NCBI GenBank assembly: GCA_963735115.1
Contig: CAVTJR010000001.1
Coordinates: 992,001 to 1,056,000, forward strand
DNA: 64,000 nucleotides
DNA from: JAKACA01 sp963735115
Lineage (GTDB): Bacteria; Actinomycetota; Acidimicrobiia; Acidimicrobiales; Bog-793
Reading direction: 5' to 3'
Of this stretch, positions 33,138 to 40,997 are shown piece by piece. The notes below the pieces were generated by a model. It saw nothing but the letters and a program-made list of their open reading frames with translations. It had not been told where the DNA came from and ran no database searches. A program made the translations under genes and the position numbers. The first letter of the stretch is position 1. The number at the start of each line of letters is the position of its first letter.

Positions 33138-33904
33138 GCGCCCCGGCGCCGGCCCTGCCGGCGGATCTGGAGTCGGGACTTCGGCGGCTGCGTCTCTCGG
33201 CCATGCGCAAGTTGTCGCCCGAGCTCTTGGTGTCGGCCAAGACCCAGCGCTGGTCGCCCGAGGAGTTCCTCCGCACCCTCGTCGAGGCAGAGATCGCCTC
33301 GCGTGAGGCCGCCAACGTGCAGAACCGCCTGAGGGCTGCGGCCTTCCCGGTGACAAAGGTCCTCTCGGAGTTCGACCTCTCCAAGTCCTCGGTGAAGCCT
33401 GCCACCTTCGAGTACCTCTCGAGCCTCGAATGGGTGCGGGCGACGGAGAACTTGTGCTTGGTGGGTCCCGCCGGCACGGGCAAGTCGCATCTCCTCGTCG
33501 CCCTCGGCCACGCCGCCATCGAGGTCGGCTACAAGGTGAGGTACTTCACCGCCGTCGATCTCGTCGAGACCCTGTACCGCGGCTATGCCGACAACTCGGT
33601 CGGGCGAATCATCGAGCAAGTCGTCCGGGCGGACCTCGTGCTCATCGACGAGATCGGCTTCGCCCCGCTCGAGCACACCGGCGCTCAGCTCTTCTTCCGC
33701 CTTGTCGCCGCCGCCTACGAACGCCGGTCGCTCGGAATCGCATCACACTGGCCCTTCGAGGACTGGGGCCACTTCCTCCCGGAGCAGACGACGGCGGTGA
33801 GCCTGCTCGACCGCCTCCTGCATCACGCCAATGTCGTCGTGACTGACGGAGAGTCCTATCGGATGCGAGAAGCCAAGCAGAAGGGAGGAGGCGCCAGAAC
33901 CTGA
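33134..33904 (+). CDS. istB: IS21 helper ATPase IstB
   Basis: 256 residues of the DnaA/DnaC-like AAA+ family that assists IstA. Walker A is GPAGTGKSHLLVALG, Walker B region DLVLIDEIGFAPLEHTGAQLFFRLV; the sensor region has SLGIASHWPFEDWGHFLPEQTTAVSLLDRLLHHANVV and the family end GESYRMREAKQK. Intact. GTG start overlapping the istA stop, giving translational coupling. Confidence 0.93.
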   Translation: MSAPAPALPADLESGLRRLRLSAMRKLSPELLVSAKTQRWSPEEFLRTLVEAEIASREAANVQNRLRAAAFPVTKVLSEFDLSKSSVKPATFEYLSSLEWVRATENLCLVGPAGTGKSHLLVALGHAAIEVGYKVRYFTAVDLVETLYRGYADNSVGRIIEQVVRADLVLIDEIGFAPLEHTGAQLFFRLVAAAYERRSLGIASHWPFEDWGHFLPEQTTAVSLLDRLLHHANVVVTDGESYRMREAKQKGGGART

Positions 33905-33971
33905 CGATCACACCGTGAGGGGTGGGGACTTTTCTTGGCCACCAGTGGTGTCGTCAAGTTGGCCATTGACA

Positions 33972-34472
33972 TCTGGGGTGGTTGCTGGTGCATCGGCTTC
34001 CATCCGGAAGGACTCCCCAAGGGATGCACCGTGGAGCGCAACAGGTCGCTCAAACAACGACACGTGGAGAACGGAACGGTGCACCAGAATCCTCGTCTAC
34101 GGCCGCGACGAGTGCGTCGGCTGGTGCCAGTACGGCTCCCCTTCGGAGCTCCCGAACATCAAGAACCCGGGGGCCTACCTCAAGGAGCTCTCTGAGCTGC
34201 CGGACTGGCGAATCGGCTGCATCTTCACCGGAGGCCGGCATCGTGGTAAGGGTGTCGCCCGGGCCGCGGTCGCAGCGGCTCTGGATGCCATCCGCGCTGA
34301 AGGTGGCGGGATCGTCGAGGCCTACCCGGAGCAGGTTGACGACCGCCCGCCCCAGCGGGGCGCATACTTCCACACGGGGCCGGAGTCGCTATTCGCGGAC
34401 TTGGGTTTCCTACGGGATCGGAAGATCGCGAAGTGGCGGTGGGTGATGCGCCGAGACGTGCCCGGCAACTAG
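33972..34472 (+). pseudogene. GNAT acetyltransferase copy 1, 3' fragment
   Basis: Resumes after the IS21 element with GGCWCIGFHPEGLPKGCTVE, then shifts frame at about 34088, where CACCAGAATCC has one base more than CACCAGATCC of copy 2. It continues ILVYGRDECVGWCQYGSPSE, a GNAT core GCIFTGGRHRGKGVARAAVA (acetyl-CoA loop), GGIVEAYPEQVDDRPPQRGA and ends KWRWVMRRDVPGN. It therefore carries two separate lesions: the IS and a 1-bp insertion. Confidence 0.88.
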
Positions 34473-34515
34473 CCCTCGGCTAACCAGAGAACCTCCTCTC
34501 CCCCGACGTCCTCCG

Positions 34516-34687
34516 CAGGGGTTCGAACGTAGTCTCATCACCTCCGGGGCCGACCCTGACGCAGGTCACCGGGTGTTGGCAATTGGCCCCCAGTCAGGTC
34601 GTCTAGCCGCATAAGCCCAGGTCAGCGGGCCAGGAGGGGTTCGAACTTAGTCTCATCACCTCCACTTCCGTTGTAGGAATCACAACG
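34516..34687. repeat. Interspersed repeat R1, copy 2, with att-like end
   Basis: Two boxes, GGTTCGAACGTAGTCTCATC (34520) and GGTTCGAACTTAGTCTCATC (34638), flank about 100 bp more diverged than in the other R1 copies. The second box runs straight into TCCACTTCCGTTGT and an inverted repeat CGTTGT/ACAACG (34669-34674, 34682-34687), the same layout as the end of attR. Confidence 0.7.
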
Positions 34688-34845
34688 AATGCCCTGGTAG
34701 ATGGGGGTTTCTCCTGACCGTTCGCCGACCGAGGCAAATGACGATGTTCGAACCCCCGAGATCGGCGGAATCAGCCACAGCGACTGCGACCCCGCCGAGG
34801 AGGACTGGGGCGAGGACGCCTGATGGGCGCCCCTGACCGGCACCT
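34658..34845. repeat. Interspersed repeat R2, copy 2
   Basis: Matches 29951-30150 nearly throughout, including GATGGGGGTTTCTC, GCAAATGACGATGTTCGAAC and CCGAGGAGGACTGGGGCGAG. Noncoding. Confidence 0.7.
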
Positions 34846-34879
34846 TGAGGGCGGGCCTGGGCCGGTAGCGTCGTCGGTC

Positions 34880-35644
34880 GTGGACAGCGCTGATGACCTA
34901 CAGCTCGCGTTCGACACTTCGGACCTGGCGGCGGACCTCGCGCTCGCTTACTTCGAGTCTGGCGTTTCGGCGACGCTAAAAGCCGACGGCACACCAGTCA
35001 CGGAAGCCGATAGGGCAGTCGAGCGATTGTTTCGCGAGACGTTGTCTGCGGCGAGGCCAGAAGATGCGCTCCTCGGCGAGGAACTTGGTCAACTCGGTGA
35101 GTCCGATCGGGTCTGGATCATCGACCCGGTTGACGGCACGTCGTTCTTCAGTCGGCGTGACCCGAACTGGCGAGTTCACATTGCGCTGGAGATCGGCGGG
35201 AGCACTGAGATCGCGGTCGTCACCGCTCCTGCGCTGCGACGCTGCTGGTGGGCCACCCGAGGCGGCGGTTCTTTCGAGTCGTCCTGGCCACGCGAGGAGG
35301 CCGAATCGAAGCGCCTCGAAGTCAGCACCACTTCGATGTTGGCTGATGCTCGGCTCGATGCCCTGGACGACGCGTCCAGAGCCCGTCTCCCACCGAGTGC
35401 GGCCCGCCCACCCGCAAGCCCCCTCGCGCTCGTCGAGCTTGTTCGTGGCGAAATCGATGCCTTCTTGGTCGAGTGCTGCCACATCTGGGATCACGCGCCA
35501 TGGATTCTTCTCGTCGAGGAAGCGGGTGGCCGTTTCACCGATCGAACCGGAGGACACGCGGGCGATCAAGGCGGTGGGCTGTACTCCAATGCCAACTTGC
35601 ACAGTCAGTTGCTCGCAGCGCTTCAATACCCGAAGCACCCATGA
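34880..35644 (+). CDS. Inositol monophosphatase-family phosphatase
   Basis: About 254 residues. IMPase motifs: substrate/metal region DGTPVTEADRAVE, LGEELGQLGESDRVWIIDPVDGTSFFSRRDPNW (metal ligands E, D, D in GEE and DPVDGT) and the C-terminal HIWDHAPWILLVEEAGGRFTDRTGG (third metal Asp in WDHAPWILLVEEAGG). These enzymes remove phosphate from inositol-P, histidinol-P or PAP; the substrate cannot be told apart here. The GTG at 34880 avoids a low-quality N-terminal extension. Stand-alone gene between the two broken GNAT copies. Confidence 0.87.
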   Translation: MDSADDLQLAFDTSDLAADLALAYFESGVSATLKADGTPVTEADRAVERLFRETLSAARPEDALLGEELGQLGESDRVWIIDPVDGTSFFSRRDPNWRVHIALEIGGSTEIAVVTAPALRRCWWATRGGGSFESSWPREEAESKRLEVSTTSMLADARLDALDDASRARLPPSAARPPASPLALVELVRGEIDAFLVECCHIWDHAPWILLVEEAGGRFTDRTGGHAGDQGGGLYSNANLHSQLLAALQYPKHP

Positions 35645-35766
35645 CTGCCGGGTCGTTTTGGGGCTCTTCGGACTGCTGCCTGACGTGCTGTGACGGCGTC
35701 GGCATTCGCTGACTTGCTCGGCACCGTACTCGTTGTTGAATAGCTCGGCGCCCCTCGGATCGCGAG

Positions 35767-36361
35767 TTAGTTGGCGGGCACCTCGCGGCGCATCACCCAA
35801 CGCCACTTGGCGATCTTCCGATCCCGGACGAAGCCGAACTCAGCGAACAGCGATTCGGGTCCCGTGTGGAAGTACGCGCCCCGTAGCGATGGGCGGTCCT
35901 CAACCTGCTCTGGGTAGGCCTCGAGCATCCCGCCACCCGCGGCCCGGATGGCGTCCAACGCCCCTGCGACCGTCGGCCTGGGCGACACCTCTACCACGAT
36001 GACGGCTACCGGTGAAGATGCAGCCGATTCTCCAGTCCGGCAGCTCAGAGAGCTCCTTGGCGTAGGCCCCCGGGTTCTTGATGTTTGGGAGCTCCGAAGG
36101 GGAGCCGTACTGGCACCAGCCGACGCACTCGTCGCCGTCGTAGACGAGGATCTGGTGCACCGTTCCATTCTCCACGTGTCGTTGTTTGAGCGACCGGTTG
36201 CGCTCCACAGTGCATCCTTTGGGGAGTCCTTCCGGATGGAAGCCGATGCACCAGCAACCACCCCAGACGCCACTGTTCGCCTCGACTAACCGCGCGAAGT
36301 CATCCCACGTCTCACGGGTGAGCGGGCGAGTGACGTAGCCCTGCGGATCTTCCTTGATCAC
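35767..36361 (-). pseudogene. GNAT acetyltransferase copy 2, frameshifted
   Basis: The inverted paralogue of 31403-34472. It begins MIKEDPQGYVTRPLTRETWD and is in frame to IFTGSRHRGRGVAQA, where one extra base (near 35968-35973) shifts it. The other frame continues GALDAIRAAGGGMLEAYPEQ and ends KIAKWRWVMRREVPAN. The break lies in the acetyl-CoA-binding region, so the product is dead unless the base is an assembly error. GTG start. Function of the intact parent: an N-acetyltransferase of unknown substrate. Confidence 0.85.
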
Positions 36362-36421
36362 GCAATCATGCTCCGCGTAGCCAGGATTATCGCGAGGTCG
36401 GACGAATCCCCCACCGCCGGG

Positions 36422-37118
36422 TCAGATCGCATCCAACAGCTTCGTGACTCTGGAGTCATGGCTGAGGTGAACCGCCACCGGCGCCAGGGAACGAACCCGC
36501 TGGAGCGACGCGGCGGCAGCATCAGCCCAGTCACTCGCGTGCAGGTTGCTGGTAGCCGGGATACCCGTCAGGAGGTCGTCGGTGGTAAAGGCGCACTGGG
36601 CGCCCAGGAGGATTCGTTGCTCGCCTTGCTCAACCAGCAGCGACTGGTGTCCCGGGGTGTGCCCAGGTGCCGACAGCGCTGTGACGCCGCTCGCGATCTC
36701 GGCATCGCCTCGGAGCGGGCGTACCAGCTCTGCGTCGATGGCAGCCCACTCGGCCACCGTGTACCCCGCGTCGGCGCTCGCCTCGAGCTCGGCCGCCTGG
36801 ACGTAGGTCGGGACGTGCAGTCCTGGTGGCTGCCCGCAGTGGTCGAAGTGGAGGTGAGAGATGACCACCGCCACGAGGTCTGATGGTGTTAGGCCCACGC
36901 CCTCAAGCGCACCGGCAAGCAGCACCGAGCTCGGCCGGTAGTGCTCGTCGATGTAGGGGTGACCAATCCCGACACCGGTGTCGAACAGGATCGGGGCCAT
37001 CTCCATGGTGGACAACCCACGCATGCACGGGGAAGGGGGAGAAGGTGGCGTGCTCAGGGTGCTCGGGTGGCACCGCCATAATGGTGGCCAACGTGAGGAC
37101 GTCAACCTTCGGCAGCAT
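36422..37118 (-). pseudogene. Metallo-beta-lactamase-fold (lactonase-like) gene, frameshifted
   Basis: The N-terminal piece MLPKVDVLTLATIMAVPPEH ... PVHAWVVHHGDG reads in one frame; the rest (PILFDTGVGIGHPYIDEHYR, metal motif VISHLHFDHCG, SAPGHTPGHQSLLVEQGEQRILLGAQ, VHLSHDSRV) reads in another. A run of four C on the coding strand (36993-36996) with one base too many explains it. The HLHFDH, APGHTPGH and LSHD elements fit N-acyl-homoserine-lactonase-like hydrolases. The gene may be intact if the run is a sequencing error. Confidence 0.75.
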
Positions 37119-37170
37119 CGCTTCCGTCACCGGTCGCACGGTAGTGCTCAGAACGTCCGGTGTCCCCGAA

Positions 37171-37342
37171 CGCCGGGAGCGGGGCGGTGGCCGACGGGTT
37201 CGAACATAGTCTCATCACTTCCGGCGCCGACCTTGCAGCGAGCCATCCGGCACCCGAAATTCGCCCAAGCTCAGGCTCTTGTGCCGCATAACCCCAGGTC
37301 AACGGGGCCAGGAGGGTTCGAACATAGTCTCATCACCTCCAC
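37171..37342. repeat. Interspersed repeat R1, copy 3
   Basis: Two boxes, GGTTCGAACATAGTCTCATC at 37198 and again at 37315, flank about 100 bp with CCCGAAATTCGCCCAAGCTCAGGCT, the same as copy 1 at 19709-19883. The second box is followed by TCCACCGG and a degenerate version of the R2 start (GCCTGGTAGATG). Confidence 0.75.
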
Positions 37343-37356
37343 CGGTGATGTGAGAT

Positions 37357-37716
37357 TTACGATGTTTTGCCTGGTAGATGAGGATATTCCAGCCTCGATG
37401 CTCTAGTCGAGCGATTGGCGGGCGAGTCGAGGAGCTCACGCAATACCGCCCTGTATCGATCCAATGCCGCCCGGCCCGTATGGGTGAGCTTGACGCCTGT
37501 GCGCCCACTGGTGCCATTGCCCGCCTTGTGCGTTGCTACGTATCCGGCGTCCTCGAGCTTTCGCAAGTGCGTGATGAGGTTCCCGGGCGTCAGTCCGATG
37601 ATGTCTTGCAGCCGCGTGAAAGACAGGTCATCGTCGTCGGACAGCGTCGCCAGTGTCACGACGATGCGCAGGCGGGCAGGCGCATGGATGACCGAGTCGA
37701 GTTCATCCGCGGTCAC
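37357..37716 (-). CDS. Winged-helix transcriptional regulator
   Basis: 119 residues. HTH/wing: DSVIHAPARLRIVVTLATLSDDDDLSFTRLQDIIGLTPGNLITHLRKLEDAGYVATHKAGNGTSGRTGVKLTHTGRAALDRYRAVLREL, the single-domain type often paired with a membrane protein. The GTG at 37716 overlaps the stop of the upstream membrane-protein gene (GTGA), so translation is coupled. It probably represses its own operon through the CTTTGC repeats upstream. Confidence 0.85.
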   Translation of the reverse strand: MTADELDSVIHAPARLRIVVTLATLSDDDDLSFTRLQDIIGLTPGNLITHLRKLEDAGYVATHKAGNGTSGRTGVKLTHTGRAALDRYRAVLRELLDSPANRSTRASRLEYPHLPGKTS

Positions 37717-38351
37717 GACCGCAGCAGCCAGCGCCGGACCGCCGCCGCCAGCAGGCATCCGCCACCGCACCCGAGCGCGTACACCGCCAACACGGTCTCT
37801 GGCCCGGCCCAAGCGCCGCCTGCTGCCACCGCGAGCAGCCAGACGCCGACGGCGAGCACCGACCAGTCGGCTTGCACGGCCGACATCGCGAGGAAGACGA
37901 GCCCCAGGACGAGCGGAGGAGCCGCGAACGCCAACATGAAGACGAGCGGCCGGCTCGCGCCCGAGTGGTCAAGGGCCGCCGCCTCGACCCAAAGGGCCGT
38001 AAGCCCTAGCGGCAACGCCATCCCGAGTATCGCGGCCTGCACTACTGAACGGCCCCTGACACCTTCGATAGGGCGGGAGATGATGGCGATCCTCGTCATC
38101 ACGCCGATGAACACCACTACGACGACGGCACCCCACGCCGGACCTGTGGGACCACGGTAGGGGTGCTGGTCGCGCACAGACAGCCACAGGGCGCCGTAAG
38201 CGAGGAAGAAGACGAGCCCGTGGACGAGGAAGAGCAGAGGCGTGCTGACGCGAAGCTCGTTGAGCGCTCGTTTCCGGCTGTCCCGATCGATGAGGGCGGC
38301 TTCTTGCACATCCATCGGTGCCGTGTGGTCCAGCACCTCTCTGTCCTTCAT
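37713..38351 (-). CDS. Multi-pass membrane protein co-expressed with a winged-helix regulator
   Basis: 212 residues. A cytosolic N-terminus (AALIDRDSRKRALNELRVS) precedes about six membrane helices (TPLLFLVHGLVFFLAYGALWL, AWGAVVVVVFIGVMTRIAII, VVQAAILGMALPLGLTALWV, PLVFMLAFAAPPLVLGLVFLAM, WSVLAVGVWLLAVAAGGAWA, ETVLAVYALGCGGGCLLAAAV). Function not recognised; membrane proteins paired with such regulators are often sensors or stress-linked. The ATG at 38351 has a GAGGGAG ribosome-binding site. Confidence 0.75.
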   Translation of the reverse strand: MKDREVLDHTAPMDVQEAALIDRDSRKRALNELRVSTPLLFLVHGLVFFLAYGALWLSVRDQHPYRGPTGPAWGAVVVVVFIGVMTRIAIISRPIEGVRGRSVVQAAILGMALPLGLTALWVEAAALDHSGASRPLVFMLAFAAPPLVLGLVFLAMSAVQADWSVLAVGVWLLAVAAGGAWAGPETVLAVYALGCGGGCLLAAAVRRWLLRS

Positions 38352-38362
38352 GCTTGCTCCCT

Positions 38363-38404
38363 CTTTGCTTTGCGATTCAAAGTACCATTCTTTGCAAGGC
38401 AAAG
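38363..38404 (-). promoter_or_regulatory. Operator-like CTTTGC inverted repeats upstream of the membrane-protein/regulator operon
   Basis: Two inverted repeats lie just upstream of the start at 38351: CTTTGC-AAG-GCAAAG (38390-38404) and CTTTG-CGATT-CAAAG (38368-38382), plus an extra CTTTGC half-site at 38363-38368. Centre-to-centre spacing is 22 bp, so dimers would bind one face. A likely target of the winged-helix protein encoded in the operon. Confidence 0.6.
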
Positions 38405-38503
38405 TCAAGCGCTAGCAGCGGCCCTGCCCTCCGGCGACCGGCTATCTGCCCGGCTCGGGGCGACGGTACTCTCGCGGCGATGACCAGGCTGTCGCAACTC
38501 TCC

Positions 38504-38520
38504 AGTCCGGTCAGCTCCAC
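38504..38520 (+). repeat. 17-bp tRNA-Ala 3'-end remnant
   Basis: AGTCCGGTCAGCTCCAC equals the last 17 bp of the 44-bp attachment repeat. Too long for chance in this window. It marks a possible outer border of the composite island; the next gene downstream looks chromosomal. Confidence 0.6.
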
Positions 38521-38611
38521 AGGCACACTGAGGGAGAGGCGCGACACTGCGGGTCTCCGGAACCACGGGGACCGGGTGTCGCAACTCGAAGCCGATCGGC
38601 GGGTGAAGCGC

Positions 38612-40192
38612 TTAGGGAACCGTGTAGGCAACCAGTTGCGGCTTGCCGTGCCGGCCCGAACGCGACGTCACGGGGGCGCCCGCCGGGACCAGCACCGTGT
38701 TGCCGAAAACGGCGATCGGCGCGTTCGTCGAGGCAGGCAGCGGGTGCTGATAGACGATCGCGCCGTTGCCGCGGTCGAGGGCGATCAGGATGCCGTTGTA
38801 GAGCGTGGTGAAGACCAGACCATTTGAGACCGTGGCTGCGCCGAGCGGCATCGAGGGAAACTTGGTGTCCCATTCAACCTTGCCGGTGGCAAGGCTGAGC
38901 GCCTCCATTTCCCCTGTCTCCGGACCGGCGGCCTTGTCGCCGTCGACCGACCTCAGGCTGGTGAAGGTGATCGGAAGGTCAATGGTGGCCACGTACACGC
39001 TGTCGCCCGCCACAGCCATGTTCGACAGTACGCCGCCCAGCGATCCGGGCAGCACGGTGTACGGGAACCTGACCCGGAGCTGGTGCGACAGCGCCAAAAG
39101 GGAGTCGTCGTCGTGCCCGTTGTGCTCGCCGACCGGCGTCTTCCACAGCAGCGCGCCAGACCGTGCGTTCAGCGCGTAGACGTATCCCATCTTGCCGCCG
39201 GCGATGATCACGGGAACCCCGCCGATTGCAGTCGAGATCGGCGACGCCTGCAGGTCGTGGTCCTGGAAGTCGTCCGGCACGGCCTGGTAGTACCAGCGCA
39301 GCTTCCCGGTCGCCGCGTCCAGGTTGACCTCGCTGTCGGTGTAGAGCTGCCTCGACGGATACGCGATCGCCGACCCGATGCTCTGGTACGGGTTCCCGAT
39401 ACCGAATGTCACCGATCCATCGCTCCCGACGAGGGGCGTCTCCCAGGCGCCGCCCGAGCCGAGACCGAGAGCCTGTACGCCCTTTCCCCGGCTGAGGACT
39501 GTGTTGAACGTCCACAACAGGCGCCCAGTGGCCGCGCTCAGCGCCATCAGCACGCCGCCCCCGGGACCCGATCCGTAGGCGCTGGCCAGGTAAACCCGCC
39601 CGTCCGCCACCTGCGGCTGGATCTCGAACGACCCCTGGGAGCTGTTCAGCAGGTGGTTGTCCACCCAGATCGTCTTGCCCGTCGCGGCGCTCAGCGCGAA
39701 GACAGAGGTCGACGTGTCCCCGTACACGGCGCCGCCCGACACCGCCACCCCGTCCGGCCCGGGCCCGCTCTTCTCCGGGACGTTCACCTGGTACTCCCAC
39801 TTCAGCTTGCCAGTGGCGAGCGCCAGCGCATAGACGTTGGCGTCCTCGTCCTGCAGGAACACGACGCCATCTGCCACGACCGGTGGGGCCGTCAGCGAGC
39901 CGACGGCCGTGCCCACCGCGGCCGTGCCCGCCAGCTTGAACGTCCAGGCCTCCCGCAACCTGGACACGTTCGCCGCCGAGATCGCCGAGTCCGGAGCGTC
40001 CCTCGTGTTGGCGATGCCGCCATTCGGGTACGGCCACGACCCCGTCGGCACCGCCGCGCCGGGGAACGCCGAAGTGATCGGCGCCGCGCTACCGCTGCAC
40101 GCCGCGGCCAGCATAGTTATCGAGACGAGCAACGTCACCGGGACAAATAGCTCGCCCCGAGGATGCGCACGCCCAGTCAGCTTCACTCTCAT
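38612..40192 (-). CDS. PQQ-like beta-propeller lipoprotein
   Basis: 526 residues. Lipoprotein signal with lipobox LAAAC. The rest is an eight-bladed quinoprotein-type propeller with repeated tryptophan-docking pieces: ATGKLKWEYQVN, ATGKTIWVDN, ATGRLLWTFNT, ATGKLRWYYQAVPDDFQDHDL, RSGALLWKTPVG, ATGKVEWDTKFP. The stretch WYYQAVPDDFQDHDLQASPI resembles PQQ alcohol dehydrogenases, but no heme site is present and PQQ/calcium ligands were not checked one by one. It could be an oxidoreductase or a scaffold. Single gene; about 250 bp of plain intergenic DNA lies upstream. Confidence 0.82.
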   Translation of the reverse strand: MRVKLTGRAHPRGELFVPVTLLVSITMLAAACSGSAAPITSAFPGAAVPTGSWPYPNGGIANTRDAPDSAISAANVSRLREAWTFKLAGTAAVGTAVGSLTAPPVVADGVVFLQDEDANVYALALATGKLKWEYQVNVPEKSGPGPDGVAVSGGAVYGDTSTSVFALSAATGKTIWVDNHLLNSSQGSFEIQPQVADGRVYLASAYGSGPGGGVLMALSAATGRLLWTFNTVLSRGKGVQALGLGSGGAWETPLVGSDGSVTFGIGNPYQSIGSAIAYPSRQLYTDSEVNLDAATGKLRWYYQAVPDDFQDHDLQASPISTAIGGVPVIIAGGKMGYVYALNARSGALLWKTPVGEHNGHDDDSLLALSHQLRVRFPYTVLPGSLGGVLSNMAVAGDSVYVATIDLPITFTSLRSVDGDKAAGPETGEMEALSLATGKVEWDTKFPSMPLGAATVSNGLVFTTLYNGILIALDRGNGAIVYQHPLPASTNAPIAVFGNTVLVPAGAPVTSRSGRHGKPQLVAYTVP

Positions 40193-40442
40193 CCGGCCCC
40201 GCCTTACCCCTAAAGGCTGGTTTTCTGATTCGGTAGTGTTTCGACAAGTGGCAGTCCCGCCACGTTCAGGTCTCGACGAGCCCCAAGCTTCCTCAGCCGG
40301 AGGGCAGCACGGGGCGACGTAGATCGCTCTCAGAAAAGCTCTTCGAGGGGGCCGAACACGTGTCGACGTTGGCTGTCACCTGTATGACAAATTTTTCCAT
40401 TCAGGAAGCAGATCGTCCGGGTTGGACCTTATCGTAAGTCCC

Positions 40443-40997
40443 ATGCAAACCGCTGACATCCGAACGATCCCAAGCGAACCGCCGGCAGCTGGCACCGAAG
40501 TCGAGACGCTCCTCGGTGCCCTCGAGCGCCAGCGGGGTTACATCGCTTGGAAATGCGGCGACCTGGATTCGGCCGGGTTGCGTAAGACGCTCGCGCCCTC
40601 GACCATGACCTTGGGAGGCTTGCTCAAGCACCTGGCTCTGGTCGAGGAGGAGTATTTCTCGCGGAGATTGCTCGGGCGGGAGTTCGGATCGCCGTGGGAC
40701 GAAGTGGACTGGGATGCCGATCCGGATTGGGAATGGCGTACCGCCGCCGAGGACACGCCGGAGCAGCTCCACGAGCTTTGGCTGGACACCGTCGCCAGAT
40801 CTCGGTCAGCCGTGATGGACGTCCTTTCGAGTGGCGGGAATTTGGATCAACCCTCGAAGCAGGCGTGGCCCGACGGCCGCGTTCCTAGCTTGCGACGGCT
40901 AGTTATTGACATGATCGAGGAGTACGCCCGCCACGTCGGTCATGCCGACCTCATCCGCGAGTCGATCGACGGGCTTGTCGGAGAGGATCCCATTTGA
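40443..40997 (+). CDS. DinB-like (DUF664) four-helix protein
   Basis: 184 residues: ETLLGALERQRGYIAWKCGDLDSAGLRKTLAPSTMTLGGLLKHLALVEEEYF, then a spacer and SLRRLVIDMIEEYARHVGHADLIRESIDGLVGE. This is the DUF664 branch of the DinB superfamily, in which His residues (KHLALVE and EYARHVGHAD) bind a metal; roles include mycothiol-linked transfer reactions. It overlaps the next GNAT gene by 4 bp. Confidence 0.85.
   Translation: MQTADIRTIPSEPPAAGTEVETLLGALERQRGYIAWKCGDLDSAGLRKTLAPSTMTLGGLLKHLALVEEEYFSRRLLGREFGSPWDEVDWDADPDWEWRTAAEDTPEQLHELWLDTVARSRSAVMDVLSSGGNLDQPSKQAWPDGRVPSLRRLVIDMIEEYARHVGHADLIRESIDGLVGEDPI

Larger units (their letters stand above)
31499..33971 (+). mobile_element. IS21-family insertion sequence (istA-istB)
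   Basis: A 2,473-bp element starting TGTCCGTGGCCA and ending TGGCCATTGACA, which are inverted matches, flanked by a direct repeat TCTGG (31494-31498 and 33972-33976). Both genes are intact. Removing the element and one TCTGG rejoins the GNAT reading frame exactly (GVW/GGCW), proving the insertion point. Confidence 0.93.
34473..34879. other. Noncoding stretch of repeats R1 and R2
   Basis: About 400 bp without a gene. It consists almost entirely of repeat R1 (34516-34666) running into repeat R2 (34658-34845), which joins at the TCCACTTCCGTTGT sequence. Confidence 0.65.

Noticed and set aside
31689..33356. Minus-strand gene opposite istA
   Set aside because: Shadow frame of istA: no domain, rich in Arg/Gly/His, and no start signal.
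27253..38520. Integron with gene cassettes separated by attC sites
   Set aside because: The separating sites do not show attC core sites (RYYYAAC/GTTRRRY), modules are in both orientations and contain more than one gene, and no integron integrase is seen. tRNA-linked accretion fits better.
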